NCBI RefSeq assembly: GCF_046773475.1
Contig: NZ_CP177239.1
Coordinates: 3,596,001 to 3,660,000, forward strand
Length of the DNA: 64,000 bases
From: Nitratireductor aquimarinus
Lineage (GTDB): Bacteria > Pseudomonadota > Alphaproteobacteria > Rhizobiales > Rhizobiaceae
Direction: 5' to 3'
Part shown: in pieces, positions 34,329-44,550 of the stretch
How positions within the stretch are numbered: position 1 is the first letter of the stretch
Layout of the letters: each line of letters begins with the position of its first letter
Made by a program: the position numbers and the translations under genes
The notes under the pieces: model-generated
Databases searched by the model: none
The model's input: the letters and a program-made list of their open reading frames with translations, nothing else
What the model was told of the DNA's origin: nothing

Positions 34329-35297
34329 TTGTCGGAAACGCAGGGGACCGCCATTCTGGTGCCGGGGCGATTGCACCCGCACGCGCTGGAACGCATTGAT
34401 GCAGAATTTGAACTCCTGACGCTGGAGCAGGCCGACGCCACTCTGGTCACGGAAGAGATGGCCGCGAAAGTGCGTGGCATTGCTTCAATGACGGTGGTGG
34501 ACGCCGCCTTTATCGATGCGCTGCCCAATCTTGAGATCATCGCGAATTTCGGCGTGGGTTATGATGCGGTCGATGCCGCGCATGCCGCCCGCAAGGGTGT
34601 GATGGTGACTAACACGCCCGACGTGCTGACTGACGAAGTTGCCGACACGGCCGTCGGGCTCCTTCTCAACACGGTGCGCGAGCTGCCGCGCGCCGAAGCA
34701 TGGCTGCGCGAGGGCCGCTGGGTGCGCGAGGGCGCTTACCCATTCTCGCGCGGGTCGCTTCGCGGGCGCACGGTCGGCATTTTCGGCATGGGCCGCATCG
34801 GCCGCGCCATTGCACAGCGTCTTGCAGCCTTTGGCCTGCCGATTGCCTATCACAACCGCCGAGCGGTCGATGATGTGCCCTATGCCTATCACGACACGCT
34901 TCTGGGGCTCGCTTCTGCCGTCGATACGCTGATCTGCGTCGCGCCCGGCGGCGAGGAAACCAGCAAGGCCATCAATGAAGCGGTGTTGAAGGCGCTGGGC
35001 TCCAATGGTGTTTTCGTGAATATCGGTCGCGGCAGCACGGTTGATGAGGCAGCTCTCATCAGGGCGCTTGAGGATGGCTCGATCTTCGCTGCCGGGCTTG
35101 ATGTGTTTGAGGATGAGCCCAACGTGCCCGAGGCGCTGCTTGCCGTGGAGAACGCATCCCTGCTGCCGCATGTCGGCTCTGCCTCGGTGGCCACGCGGCA
35201 GGGAATGGCCGATCTGGTGGCGGATAATCTCGTCTCCTGGTTCGTCAAAGGGCAGCCGATTACGCCGGTGCCGGAAACGGCTTCCGTCACGCGCTGA
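34329..35297 (+). CDS. D-isomer-specific 2-hydroxyacid dehydrogenase
   Basis: 322 residues. NAD(P)-binding GIFGMGRIGRAIA (about 150-162), catalytic Arg in NIGRGSTVDE, Glu in DVFEDEPNVP and His in LLPHVGSAS are all present. It resembles glyoxylate/hydroxypyruvate or 2-ketogluconate reductases (GhrB group). TTG at 34329 is preferred because GGGAG lies 7 bases upstream; a GTG at 34323 overlaps that site. It likely forms one transcript with the LacI gene and could reduce glyoxylate or hydroxypyruvate, connecting with the glycerate kinase. Confidence 0.92.
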   Translation: MSETQGTAILVPGRLHPHALERIDAEFELLTLEQADATLVTEEMAAKVRGIASMTVVDAAFIDALPNLEIIANFGVGYDAVDAAHAARKGVMVTNTPDVLTDEVADTAVGLLLNTVRELPRAEAWLREGRWVREGAYPFSRGSLRGRTVGIFGMGRIGRAIAQRLAAFGLPIAYHNRRAVDDVPYAYHDTLLGLASAVDTLICVAPGGEETSKAINEAVLKALGSNGVFVNIGRGSTVDEAALIRALEDGSIFAAGLDVFEDEPNVPEALLAVENASLLPHVGSASVATRQGMADLVADNLVSWFVKGQPITPVPETASVTR

Positions 35298-35373
35298 AAG
35301 GCGCTTCGTTAGCGATTTGTTAACCAGGAAAGCGGAACTTCCGATTCTACTTTGAGTTGGGGGTTCCGCCTAT

Positions 35374-35781
35374 ATGAAACTGTTTGTGTCGGGTGCATTG
35401 CTGGCCACGCTTTTGGCCTCGGGCGGCTATTTCTCAGATGCGGTTTCGGCCAGGGATGGCTCCGAAACCCCGCTGACGCAGGAAGCGCTTGCAGGAACGA
35501 ACGCCTCCGAATTCACCCTGATGCGCATCGGTTTTGAAGATGTGTGCAAGGTGCGCCGCGCGGACACATCCGGCGAGGCGCCACTGACCCTCGACAGCGC
35601 CTGCGCGCAGCTTGTGCCCGCACTTGCCGGTGCGCGGGTCTGGCAGGAACGCGCCGATGGCACGGTCGCGTTCCTCTCTGCTTCCGGTGAAACGCTGGTC
35701 GAGTTCTTCCCCGGCGACGGGGTGACTTATGAGTCCCTGCGACCCAGCTCGCCCCTTCTCAGCCTCTACCGCGAAGACTGA
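35374..35781 (+). CDS. Secreted small protein, AprI/Inh (Omp19-like) inhibitor type
   Basis: 135 residues with a signal peptide (MKLFVSGALLATLLASGGYF, cleavage near SA at 25-26). Two cysteines (in FEDVCKV and LDSACAQL) could form the disulfide of Inh-type protease inhibitors. The C-terminal half (ARVWQERADGTVAFLSASGETL, read as W...DGTVAF and LVEFFPG) resembles the beta-barrel of that family. The assignment is tentative. The gene is convergent with the C26 peptidase, separated by 2 bases. Confidence 0.72.
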   Translation: MKLFVSGALLATLLASGGYFSDAVSARDGSETPLTQEALAGTNASEFTLMRIGFEDVCKVRRADTSGEAPLTLDSACAQLVPALAGARVWQERADGTVAFLSASGETLVEFFPGDGVTYESLRPSSPLLSLYRED

Positions 35782-35783
35782 GC

Positions 35784-36557
35784 CTATTCCGCCGCAATCC
35801 GCGCGCTGATGCGGGCGTTTGCGTGCCGGTGAACGGCCTCGCCGAAAGCCTTGAAGATTCGTGCCGACGCATTGTCATTGTGCGCCCAGTATTCGGGGTG
35901 CCATTGCACGCCAAGCGCAAATCCCGGCGCATCCTTCACCGAAACGGCTTCAACGGTTCCGTCATCGGCCATGGCTTCCACCTGAAGGCGCGGCGCGACA
36001 GTCGATGCCGCCTGCCGGTGCACCGAGTTCACCGCGATCTCTGACGTATCGAACAGTCCCGCCAGGCACCCGCCCGGCGTGATCTTCACCGACTGGCGGA
36101 TGGCGAAACGCGCATCGAACGCGGCTTCCTCGTCGCCGCGATGGTCGAACGCGCCGTCGCGCTCGTGGACCTCCATGGCCAGCGTTCCGCCAAGCGCCAC
36201 GTTGAGCTCCTGAATGCCGCGGCAGATCGCCAGAAGCGGCACACCCTTTTCGATGGCCCGGCGAATGAGCGGCAGTGTCGTCGCATCGCGCGCATGGTCG
36301 TAGGGGCCGTTCTCGTCCGTGGCGTCTCCGCCATAGAGCGCCGGATAGACGTTGGATGCCGATCCCGTCACCAGCACGCCGTTGACCGTCTCGAGCAGGC
36401 TGTCGAGGTCGTATTTGTCGCCGAGCGAGGGCACGAGAACCGGCAGCACGCCGGCGGTCGAGATCGCCGCGTCAAGATAGGGCTGCGGCGTTGCGTGCCA
36501 GGTGTATTTCTCAAGATCCTTTGCGTCCGTCGTGACGGCGATGAGGGGCGTGGGCAT
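35784..36557 (-). CDS. Class I glutamine-amidotransferase-like peptidase C26 (gamma-Glu-GABA hydrolase type)
   Basis: 257 residues. The nucleophile is in LAICRGIQELNVALGG and the catalytic pair in GVQWHPEY. NSVHRQAAS and GYDxLL-type features match the PuuD (putrescine pathway) family of gamma-glutamyl-gamma-aminobutyrate hydrolases; this is a different protein from urate PuuD at 24423. The start MPTPLIAVTTD at 36557 is standard for the family; the frame extends upstream into the promoter region. It is divergent from the first TRAP binding-protein gene. The true gamma-glutamyl substrate is not known. Confidence 0.92.
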   Translation of the reverse strand: MPTPLIAVTTDAKDLEKYTWHATPQPYLDAAISTAGVLPVLVPSLGDKYDLDSLLETVNGVLVTGSASNVYPALYGGDATDENGPYDHARDATTLPLIRRAIEKGVPLLAICRGIQELNVALGGTLAMEVHERDGAFDHRGDEEAAFDARFAIRQSVKITPGGCLAGLFDTSEIAVNSVHRQAASTVAPRLQVEAMADDGTVEAVSVKDAPGFALGVQWHPEYWAHNDNASARIFKAFGEAVHRHANARISARIAAE

Positions 36558-36684
36558 TTGAAATTCCGTAGGTTGGCGGCTCTGTGTGTTGAAGCCGAAT
36601 GTAGAGATTGCTGAAGCGTTTCCAAAGGGGGCGTTTGAGGCTTTTCTTGGGTCTTCGACATTGGTCGTAAACGGGGGGCTCGGC

Positions 36685-36715
36685 GCTGGACTTAAAAACC
36701 CCTGCGTGCATTGAT
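36685..36715 (+). promoter_or_regulatory. Candidate promoter of the first TRAP binding-protein gene
   Basis: CTGGAC (36686-36691), 17-bp spacer, CATTGA (36709-36714). GCTGGAC, ten bases, CTGCGTGCATTGAT recurs at the same relative place upstream of the second TRAP binding-protein gene (40775-40805), supporting it as a real promoter. Confidence 0.55.
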
Positions 36716-36826
36716 GCGCAAGGCTTTCGGCGCTCAAGAAAAGCAAACATATGGAGCGACGAAACCATAAACGGGTCGAAGTGCATGCGTGCTTCGGCAG
36801 ACGGTTCCAGAATGGGAGGAAAACAT

Positions 36827-37933
36827 ATGGACCGCAGAACCTTCATCAAGAAGGCGGGCATGGCCGGCACAGGTGTCGCTGCCGCTTCAGCCCTGGCAAC
36901 GCCGGCAATCGCCCAGTCAATGCCAAAGATCACCTGGCGCTGCACCTCGTCTTTTCCCAAGGCGCTCGACACGATTTACGGCGCAGCCGAGACCATGGCC
37001 GATTTCGTGAAAGGCGCGACGGACGGGAATTTCGAAATTCAGGTGTTTGCCGCCGGCGAGATCGTGCCCGGTCTGCAGGCAGCCGATGCAGCCGCCACCG
37101 GAACGGTCGAGATGGCGCACACGGCCTCCTATTATTACTGGGGCAAGGACCCGACATACGCGCTCGGCACCGCCATCCCTTTCGGCCTCAATTACCGTCA
37201 GCAGAATGCCTGGTTCTATTATGGCGACGGCAACACGCTGATGAACGAGTTCTACAATGAGCAGGGTCTCCATGCCCTGCCATGCGGCAACACCGGCGCA
37301 CAGATGGGCGGCTGGTTCCGCAAGGAGATCAACACGGTCGAGGACCTCAAGGGCCTCAAGATGCGCATTGGCGGCATGGGCGGCAAGATCATCGAGAAAC
37401 TCGGTGTCGTTCCCCAGCAGATCGCCGGCGGCGACATCTATCCGGCGCTGGAGAAGGGCACGATCGACGCGACGGAGTGGGTCGGCCCCTATGACGATCA
37501 GAAGCTCGGCTTCAACAAGGTCGCCCAGTATTATTACTATCCCGGCTGGTGGGAAGGCGGTCCGGTTCTCCACGCCATGTTCAACAAGCAGAAGTGGGAC
37601 GAACTGCCGGACGCCTACAAGACCGTTGTCGATGCGGCCTGTCGCGCGGCCAATGCCGACATGATGGCGCGCTACGATTACAAGAACCCGGCAGCCCTGC
37701 GTCAGCTGGTGGCGGATGGCGCGCAGCTGCGGCCGTTCAGCCAGGAAATCCTGGAAGCCTGCTACAACGCCGCGATGGACACCTATGGCGAGATCAACGG
37801 CTCGAACGCGACCTTCAAGAAGATCTACGACAATCAGCAGGCCTTCAAGAAGGACGCCTATCTGTGGGCGCAGCTTTCCGAGTACACGTTCGATACCTTC
37901 ATGATGATCCAGCAGCGGGCCGGCAAGCTCTAG
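36827..37933 (+). CDS. TRAP transporter substrate-binding protein (DctP type), Tat signal
   Basis: 368 residues. The N-terminus MDRRTFIKKAG is a Tat signal and cleavage is expected after ATPAIA. The mature part has the DctP fold with the mannitol/chloroaromatic or TakP-like features KITWRCTSSFPKALDTIYGAAE, YYWGKDP and GWWEGGP. GGGAGG lies 7-8 bases upstream of the ATG. It should capture a carboxylate (2-oxoacid-like ligands are known for TakP). Its permease genes are convergent (38007-40476). Confidence 0.93.
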   Translation: MDRRTFIKKAGMAGTGVAAASALATPAIAQSMPKITWRCTSSFPKALDTIYGAAETMADFVKGATDGNFEIQVFAAGEIVPGLQAADAAATGTVEMAHTASYYYWGKDPTYALGTAIPFGLNYRQQNAWFYYGDGNTLMNEFYNEQGLHALPCGNTGAQMGGWFRKEINTVEDLKGLKMRIGGMGGKIIEKLGVVPQQIAGGDIYPALEKGTIDATEWVGPYDDQKLGFNKVAQYYYYPGWWEGGPVLHAMFNKQKWDELPDAYKTVVDAACRAANADMMARYDYKNPAALRQLVADGAQLRPFSQEILEACYNAAMDTYGEINGSNATFKKIYDNQQAFKKDAYLWAQLSEYTFDTFMMIQQRAGKL

Positions 37934-37957
37934 CCTTCTGATTGGATGCAGACAGTG

Positions 37958-37992
37958 AAAACCCCGAAGCGGTCGCTCCGGGGTTTTCTTTT
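37958..37992. terminator. Bidirectional-looking terminator between TRAP binding protein and permease
   Basis: AAAACCCCGAAGCGG and CTCCGGGGTTTTC pair around a short loop, with an A-run on one side and a T-run on the other. It separates two convergent genes 73 bases apart. Confidence 0.85.
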
Positions 37993-38006
37993 GGCTGTCG
38001 GTTCGG

Positions 38007-39867
<1,861 letters not shown>

Positions 39868-39875
<8 letters not shown>

Positions 39876-40476
39876 CGCGCTTTTCCTCCATCTCGATGGC
39901 GGCTTCCGCTGCCGGGTGGAGTTCATGCTGCGGATTTGGCTCGTCGATCATGCCGCTCAGAACCGCACAGCGCTTGATGATTTCGGAAACCGCCTGCGCG
40001 GTCAGAAGCACGAAGCCGGCGAGCACCATGAATTTCGCCGGCCAGATGATCAGTCCGCTCGCATTGGCCGAAATCTCGCCCGACACGAAGGAGCGCTGAA
40101 ACCATGGCCAGCTCAGCCAGACGATCAGCGTGACGAAGGGCAGCAGAAAGAAGATGTGGCAGAACAGGTCTATCCAGTCGCGCGTGCGCTTGGAAAACAG
40201 GCTCGAGACGATATCGATGCGGATGTGTTCATTGCGCTGCAGCGTGTAGGCGGACGCCAGCAGGAACACGGTTCCGTAGAGATACCACTGAAGTTCCAGA
40301 AGACTGTTGGAGGCGCGGGGAATCGGCAGATAGGCGGGCAGCCCGTCGCCGAGAAAGCGCACGATGGCGTTGTAGGCGGAGACCAGCACCGCGAACAGGA
40401 TGAGCCAGGAAACCTGTTTCCCGATGAAACGATTAATAGCGTCTATGAGGCGCGAAAGGCCAAGGAGCCCCGCCAT
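39868..40476 (-). CDS. TRAP small permease (DctQ)
   Basis: 202 residues with four membrane helices: VSWLILFAVLVSAYNAIVRF, QWYLYGTVFLLASAYTL, IFFLLPFVTLIVWLSW and FMVLAGFVLLTAQAV. The cytoplasmic NEHIRIDIV motif is diagnostic for DctQ. ATG at 40476 follows GGGAGGAAAG. It overlaps the DctM start by 8 bases. The acidic C-terminal tail (EEKRDD) lies in the overlap. Confidence 0.92.
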
Positions 40477-40774
40477 GCTTTCCTCCCAGCAATGTGTTCC
40501 CCCCGGATCGTTTTTTTATGATTCTCGGGTGTTTGCTTTGTGTTGCATATGCAGCGTGGCTTCAAGTGAGCCAAAAGTCGACATTGCGCGGGCCGCCCTG
40601 GGGGTGCGTGGACGTTTTCCTGTTGAAAATGAGGGGTAAGGGGGCGTTTTGAGGCGTTTGGGGAGGATTCAGCCGGGTTCGAAAAGGGGTATTTTCTTTG
40701 AAAGCCGGCTTTCTCTGCGGTTTTTCGCTGGCTAGAGGCACTCACAAAATTTCATCGGGCCAGATTCCGTTCGC

Positions 40775-40805
40775 GCTAGACACCCACGCGGCTGCGTGTA
40801 TTGAT
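40775..40805 (+). promoter_or_regulatory. Candidate promoter of the second TRAP binding-protein gene
   Basis: CTAGAC (40776-40781), 17-bp spacer, TATTGA (40799-40804), 105 bases before the start codon. The layout GCT(A/G)GAC, ten bases, CTGCGTG(C/T)ATTGAT is shared with 36685-36715. Confidence 0.55.
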
Positions 40806-40858
40806 AACAGTTCGGAACGGGATGATTGTGTTTACACGCGTCACTGTTCAGTAGAAGA

Positions 40859-40881
40859 GGCCGTTTAACGGCCATTTTTTT
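40859..40881 (+). terminator. Terminator-like hairpin in the leader of the second TRAP binding-protein gene
   Basis: GGCCGT (40859-40864), TTA, ACGGCC (40868-40873), then ATTTTTTT. It lies between the candidate promoter and the ribosome-binding site (GGGAGG at 40898 on), 28 bases before the ATG, so it would act as an attenuator or end a short leader RNA. Confidence 0.6.
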
Positions 40882-40909
40882 CGCTTTTTGAATACTTGGG
40901 AGGTATTTC

Positions 40910-42004
40910 ATGGATCGTCGTTCATTTCTCCGGAAGGCCAGCCTTGCCGGCGCCGGCGCAGGCGCTGCAGCACTGGCCACGCCGGCGATTGCGCAGGGCA
41001 ACCAGACCTGGCGCATGGTTACGACCTGGCCGAAGAATTTTCCGGGACTGGGTGTTGGCGCGCAGCGTCTCGCCGACCGCATTACCGCCGCATCCGACGG
41101 TCGCCTGACCGTACAGGTTTACTCCGCCGGTGAACTCGTGCCGCCGCTTCAGTCGCTCGACGCCGTCATTGACGGTTCGGCCGAGATGAGCCACGGCGCG
41201 GCCTATTACTGGCAGAACAAGAGCCCCGCGCTCTCCTTCTTCACCGGCGTTCCCTATGGCATGACCTCGCGCGAGATGGCTGCCTGGGTGCGTTACATGG
41301 GCGGTCAGGAAATCTGGGATGAGATTTACGATCAGTTCGGCGTTCAGGGCTTCCTGTCGGGCGACACCGGCACGCAGGCCGGCGGCTGGTTCCGCGATGA
41401 GCTTACGGGTCTCGATTCCGTAAAGGGTCTGCGCTTCCGCACCCCCGGCCTCGGTGGCCGCGTGTGGGAGAAGCTTGGCGCAACGGTCACCAACATGGCC
41501 GCCGGCGAAATCTTCCAGGCGCTGCAGTCCGGCACGCTGGACGCCGCCGAGTTCGTCGGTCCCTACAACGATCTGGCGCTGGGCTTCTATCAGGTTGCCA
41601 AGAACTACTACTTCCCGAGCTTCGTGGAGCCGGGTCTGGCAACCGAGCTGGTGGTCAACAAGGCGAAGTATCAGGAACTGCCGTCCGACCTTCAGGCAAT
41701 CGTCCGCGACGTCTGCCAGGCCGAGTACGACCAGGTGGCTTCGGACTTCTATGCCAACGATCCGCGCGCGCTGAAGACGCTCGTCGAAGAGCATGGCGTG
41801 AATGTGCGTCAGTTCCCCGATGATATCATCGAGGCCGGTGCGGTGGCTGCTGCCGAGATCATGGGCGAGCTGCGCGATTCCGGTGATGCGCTCACCAAGA
41901 AGACGACCGAGAGCTTCATCGAGTCGCTCAACATCCTGCGCACCCGCACCGAAGGCACGGATGGTCCCTTCATCGAGGCGCGCAAGAAGTACTTCTCGAT
42001 CTGA
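40910..42004 (+). CDS. TRAP transporter substrate-binding protein (DctP/TakP type), Tat signal
   Basis: 364 residues. Tat signal MDRRSFLRKASLAGAG with cleavage expected after ATPAIA. The mature domain (WRMVTTWPKNFPGLGVGAQRLA, FTGVPYGMTSREMAAW, GGWFRDEL, KGLRFRTPGLGG) is typical of the mannitol/2-oxoacid TakP group; the GLRxRxPG segment carries the Arg that binds the ligand carboxylate. GGGAGG precedes the ATG. It is a paralogue of the protein at 36827 and followed by convergent permease genes. Confidence 0.94.
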   Translation: MDRRSFLRKASLAGAGAGAAALATPAIAQGNQTWRMVTTWPKNFPGLGVGAQRLADRITAASDGRLTVQVYSAGELVPPLQSLDAVIDGSAEMSHGAAYYWQNKSPALSFFTGVPYGMTSREMAAWVRYMGGQEIWDEIYDQFGVQGFLSGDTGTQAGGWFRDELTGLDSVKGLRFRTPGLGGRVWEKLGATVTNMAAGEIFQALQSGTLDAAEFVGPYNDLALGFYQVAKNYYFPSFVEPGLATELVVNKAKYQELPSDLQAIVRDVCQAEYDQVASDFYANDPRALKTLVEEHGVNVRQFPDDIIEAGAVAAAEIMGELRDSGDALTKKTTESFIESLNILRTRTEGTDGPFIEARKKYFSI

Positions 42005-42022
42005 CCGGTTTCGGCTGAAATG

Positions 42023-42053
42023 AAAAAGCCCGGGCATTGACCCGGGCTTTTTT
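42023..42053. terminator. Terminator between convergent TRAP genes
   Basis: AAAAAGCCCGGG, CATTGA, CCCGGGCTTTTTT: a 10-bp or longer stem with A- and T-runs, able to act on the plus strand and, more weakly, on the minus strand. Confidence 0.92.
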
Positions 42054-42132
42054 GTTGCCGTCAGACTGTCGCCTCTCGAGCGGCAGTCCTTGCATGCGGC
42101 AGCCGGAGGAGATCAGCCGGTTGCCGGACGCC

Positions 42133-43524
42133 TTAATTGTAGATCGCCCTTGGCAGCCATGTCGCGATCTCCGGGAACATGAACATGATCGCGATTGCGA
42201 GCACCTGCAGTCCCACGAAGGGCAGCACGCCCTTGTAGATCATTGATGTCTTCACATTGGGCGGTGCGACGCCGCGCAGATAGAACAGCGCAAAGCCGAA
42301 GGGCGGTGTCAGGAAGCTCGTCTGCAGGTTCACGCCCACCAGAACGCCGAGCCACACTGGGTCCACGTCGAGAGCCAGCAGGATCGGTGCGGTGATCGGG
42401 ATCACGATGAAGATGATCTCGAACGTATCCAGGATGAAGCCCAGAAGGAACATGATCAGCATCACCACGGCCACGGCCGCCAGCGTGCCGCCCGGCAGGT
42501 TGGCGAGGAACTCGTGCACCAGATTGTCGCCGCCCATCAGGCGGAAGACGATGGAGAACACCGACGCGCCGAACAGGATGATGAACACCATGCAGGTGAT
42601 GGAGGCCGTGGCGATGGCCGTCTCGCGCAGAACCGCGAAGGAAAGCCGCCAGCGGAGCCCCGCCAGCACCATTGCGCCCACCGCGCCCACGGAAGCGGCC
42701 TCTGTCGGCGTTGCGATGCCGCCCAGAATGGAGCCCAGAACGGCCATGATCAGAAGCAGCGGCGGCACCAGCGCCACCGCGACTTCGCCAAGCAGCTCTT
42801 TCTTCTCTTCAGGCGGCACCGGCGTTGCCGGGCAGGAGGCGGGATCGAAGATGGCCTTGAAGATCGTCCAGCCGAGATAGAGCGCCACCAGCATGACGCC
42901 GGGCAGAAGCGCGCCGGCGAACAGATCGCCGACGGAGACGGGCACCGGGGCGAAATTGCCCTTGGCCATCTGCACCTGCGCGTTGATGCCCGAAAGCATG
43001 TCGCCCATGAAGATGAGAACGGTGGATGGCGGGATGATCTGGCCGAGCGTGCCCGACGCGCAGATGACGCCGGTCGCCAGCTTTGGATCGTAATTCGCGC
43101 GCAGCATGGCCGGCAGCGAAATCAGGCCCATCGTGACGACCGTTGCGCCCACCACGCCGGTGGAAGCGGCAAGAAGCGCGCCGACAATGATGACCGACAT
43201 GCCAAGGCCGCCGCGCAGATTGCCGAACAGCTTGCCCATCGTAAGCAGCAATTGCTCGGCGATCTTGGAGCGTTCGAGCATCACGCCCATGAAGATGAAG
43301 AGCGGCACGGCCACCAGCACTTCATTGGTCATGTAGCCGATATAGCGGTTGGCCAGACTGCCGAAATTGGACGGGTCGAACACGCCGAACCACATGCCGA
43401 CAAGGCCGAACATGAGCGATACGCCGGCCAGCGTGAAAGCCACCGGGAAGCCCAGGAGCAGAAAGCCGATAATGCCGAAGAACATGAGCCCCGAAAGGAG
43501 CTCGCCAATAAGAACCGGATCCAT
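42133..43524 (-). CDS. TRAP large permease (DctM)
   Basis: 463 residues, normal length. Helices start with ELLSGLMFFGIIGFLLLGFPVAF. Signature segments are FIFMGVMLERSKIAEQLL, IPPSTVLIFMGDMLSG and PTEAASVGAVGAM. It pairs with the DctQ encoded just upstream (stop and start share one base, TGATG) and presumably with the DctP at 40910. Unlike its paralogue at 38007, it has no long C-terminal tail. Confidence 0.95.
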   Translation of the reverse strand: MDPVLIGELLSGLMFFGIIGFLLLGFPVAFTLAGVSLMFGLVGMWFGVFDPSNFGSLANRYIGYMTNEVLVAVPLFIFMGVMLERSKIAEQLLLTMGKLFGNLRGGLGMSVIIVGALLAASTGVVGATVVTMGLISLPAMLRANYDPKLATGVICASGTLGQIIPPSTVLIFMGDMLSGINAQVQMAKGNFAPVPVSVGDLFAGALLPGVMLVALYLGWTIFKAIFDPASCPATPVPPEEKKELLGEVAVALVPPLLLIMAVLGSILGGIATPTEAASVGAVGAMVLAGLRWRLSFAVLRETAIATASITCMVFIILFGASVFSIVFRLMGGDNLVHEFLANLPGGTLAAVAVVMLIMFLLGFILDTFEIIFIVIPITAPILLALDVDPVWLGVLVGVNLQTSFLTPPFGFALFYLRGVAPPNVKTSMIYKGVLPFVGLQVLAIAIMFMFPEIATWLPRAIYN

Positions 43525-44096
43525 CAGACGCTTGCCTCCGGCTGCTCTTCTTCATCGTTGGTGTAACGGAGTTTCGGGGGCAGGAGGTCTTCTGCGTCAT
43601 TGAGGACGAGAATGGACCGCAGCGCCATGGCGATGCCCTGCAACGCCAAAAGCACCGCGAAAGCAAGGATGAACCCCTTGAGTATGAAAAGCCCCGGCAT
43701 GCCGCCCACATTGGCGGACGCTTCGCCCAGCCGCCATGAGCGGCTGACAAAGCTCCAGCCGTAATAGACGACGATCCAGCAGAAAGGCAGCAGGAACAGG
43801 AACACGCCGATCAGATCGACCACCGCCTTCCGCCTTGTGCTGGCGGGCCGGTAGAAGATGTCGACGCGGACATGGTCGTTTCTCAACAGCGCAAAGCCGG
43901 CCACCGCCGTGAACATTGCGCCGTTCAGCCAGATGTAGAGATCCTGCATCCACACGAAACTGACGGAGAAGACATAACGCTGCACCACGACGGTGAAGCA
44001 GACCAGAACGATGGCCAGCGAAAGCCAGGAAAAGACGTTTCCGATAAAGGCGTTCAATCCGCTTATGGCGCGGACGAGAGAAGCGATTGCGCGCAC
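43524..44096 (-). CDS. TRAP small permease (DctQ)
   Basis: 190 residues with GTG start preceded by GGAGG. Four helices (VFSWLSLAIVLVCFTVVV, LYIWLNGAMFTAVAGFALL, GVFLFLLPFCWIVVYYGW, LKGFILAFAVLLALQGIAM) and the DctQ motif NDHVRVDIFY. The acidic C-terminus (NDEEEQPEASV) precedes the DctM start. It is divergent from the indolepyruvate oxidoreductase gene. Confidence 0.93.
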   Translation of the reverse strand: MRAIASLVRAISGLNAFIGNVFSWLSLAIVLVCFTVVVQRYVFSVSFVWMQDLYIWLNGAMFTAVAGFALLRNDHVRVDIFYRPASTRRKAVVDLIGVFLFLLPFCWIVVYYGWSFVSRSWRLGEASANVGGMPGLFILKGFILAFAVLLALQGIAMALRSILVLNDAEDLLPPKLRYTNDEEEQPEASV

Positions 44097-44550
44097 GGGG
44101 TCACAAACCTCCGCCGTTTGCGCGCACGGCGAGTTGCGCGGTGTGATCTGCCATATGGGCCCTCTTGCATTTCCCCTTTGGTTGGGCGGCAGTTGTTCCC
44201 TGTCCTGCCCTTCCTGCCCGTAAAACGGGTATCGAGTGATTAGCAGCTTTGTTGCGGCTGCAAAAGTAATGGCGCAAGAAAAGTCGCCTTTTTGCGCTGC
44301 CCACCTAAATTAATGGATGTGGCTGTTGCACTCGCCGCACGGAACGGGAGAAGTGTAAGTGCGGCGCCGTTAGATTCGTTCGTCACACGCGTTGCAGGGC
44401 TAATAAAATGTCCTTTCAAATCGCTGCTTTGCTGCGGTGTTGCGCATTGTGGCCCGAGCGGCAAATTCGTTTGACGGGATGCCGGCCGAATACAAAACTA
44501 CCCTTGCGGAAACGTTTCCAACACGTGGTCCGCGGAGGAGGAAATAATTC
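44097..44550. other. 454-bp divergent region before the indolepyruvate oxidoreductase gene
   Basis: No gene found. It contains the dctQ leader on the left, a promoter-like TTGACG at about 44471 on the right, and a 12-bp palindrome (44508-44519) listed separately. A loose GCAGC/GCTGC hairpin is near 44242. Confidence 0.6.
44508..44519. promoter_or_regulatory. 12-bp palindrome GGAAACGTTTCC upstream of the oxidoreductase gene
   Basis: A perfect dyad with central CG, the shape of LacI-family operators, 31 bases before the start codon and just downstream of a TTGACG-led promoter candidate. The cognate regulator is unknown. Confidence 0.5.

Larger units (their letters stand above)
40477..40909. 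other. 433-bp divergent region between TRAP modules
   Basis: No gene seen. It holds the promoter of the leftward dctQ/dctM pair, the candidate promoter at 40775-40805 and a terminator-like hairpin at 40859-40881 just ahead of the second binding-protein gene. A GC hairpin CACGC, GGCT, GCGTG lies at about 40785-40798, overlapping the candidate promoter spacer. Confidence 0.6.

Noticed and set aside
40660..40700. GGGTTCGAA at about 40676 as a tRNA T-loop
   Set aside because: Flanking sequence cannot form acceptor, D or anticodon stems; no tRNA found in the window.
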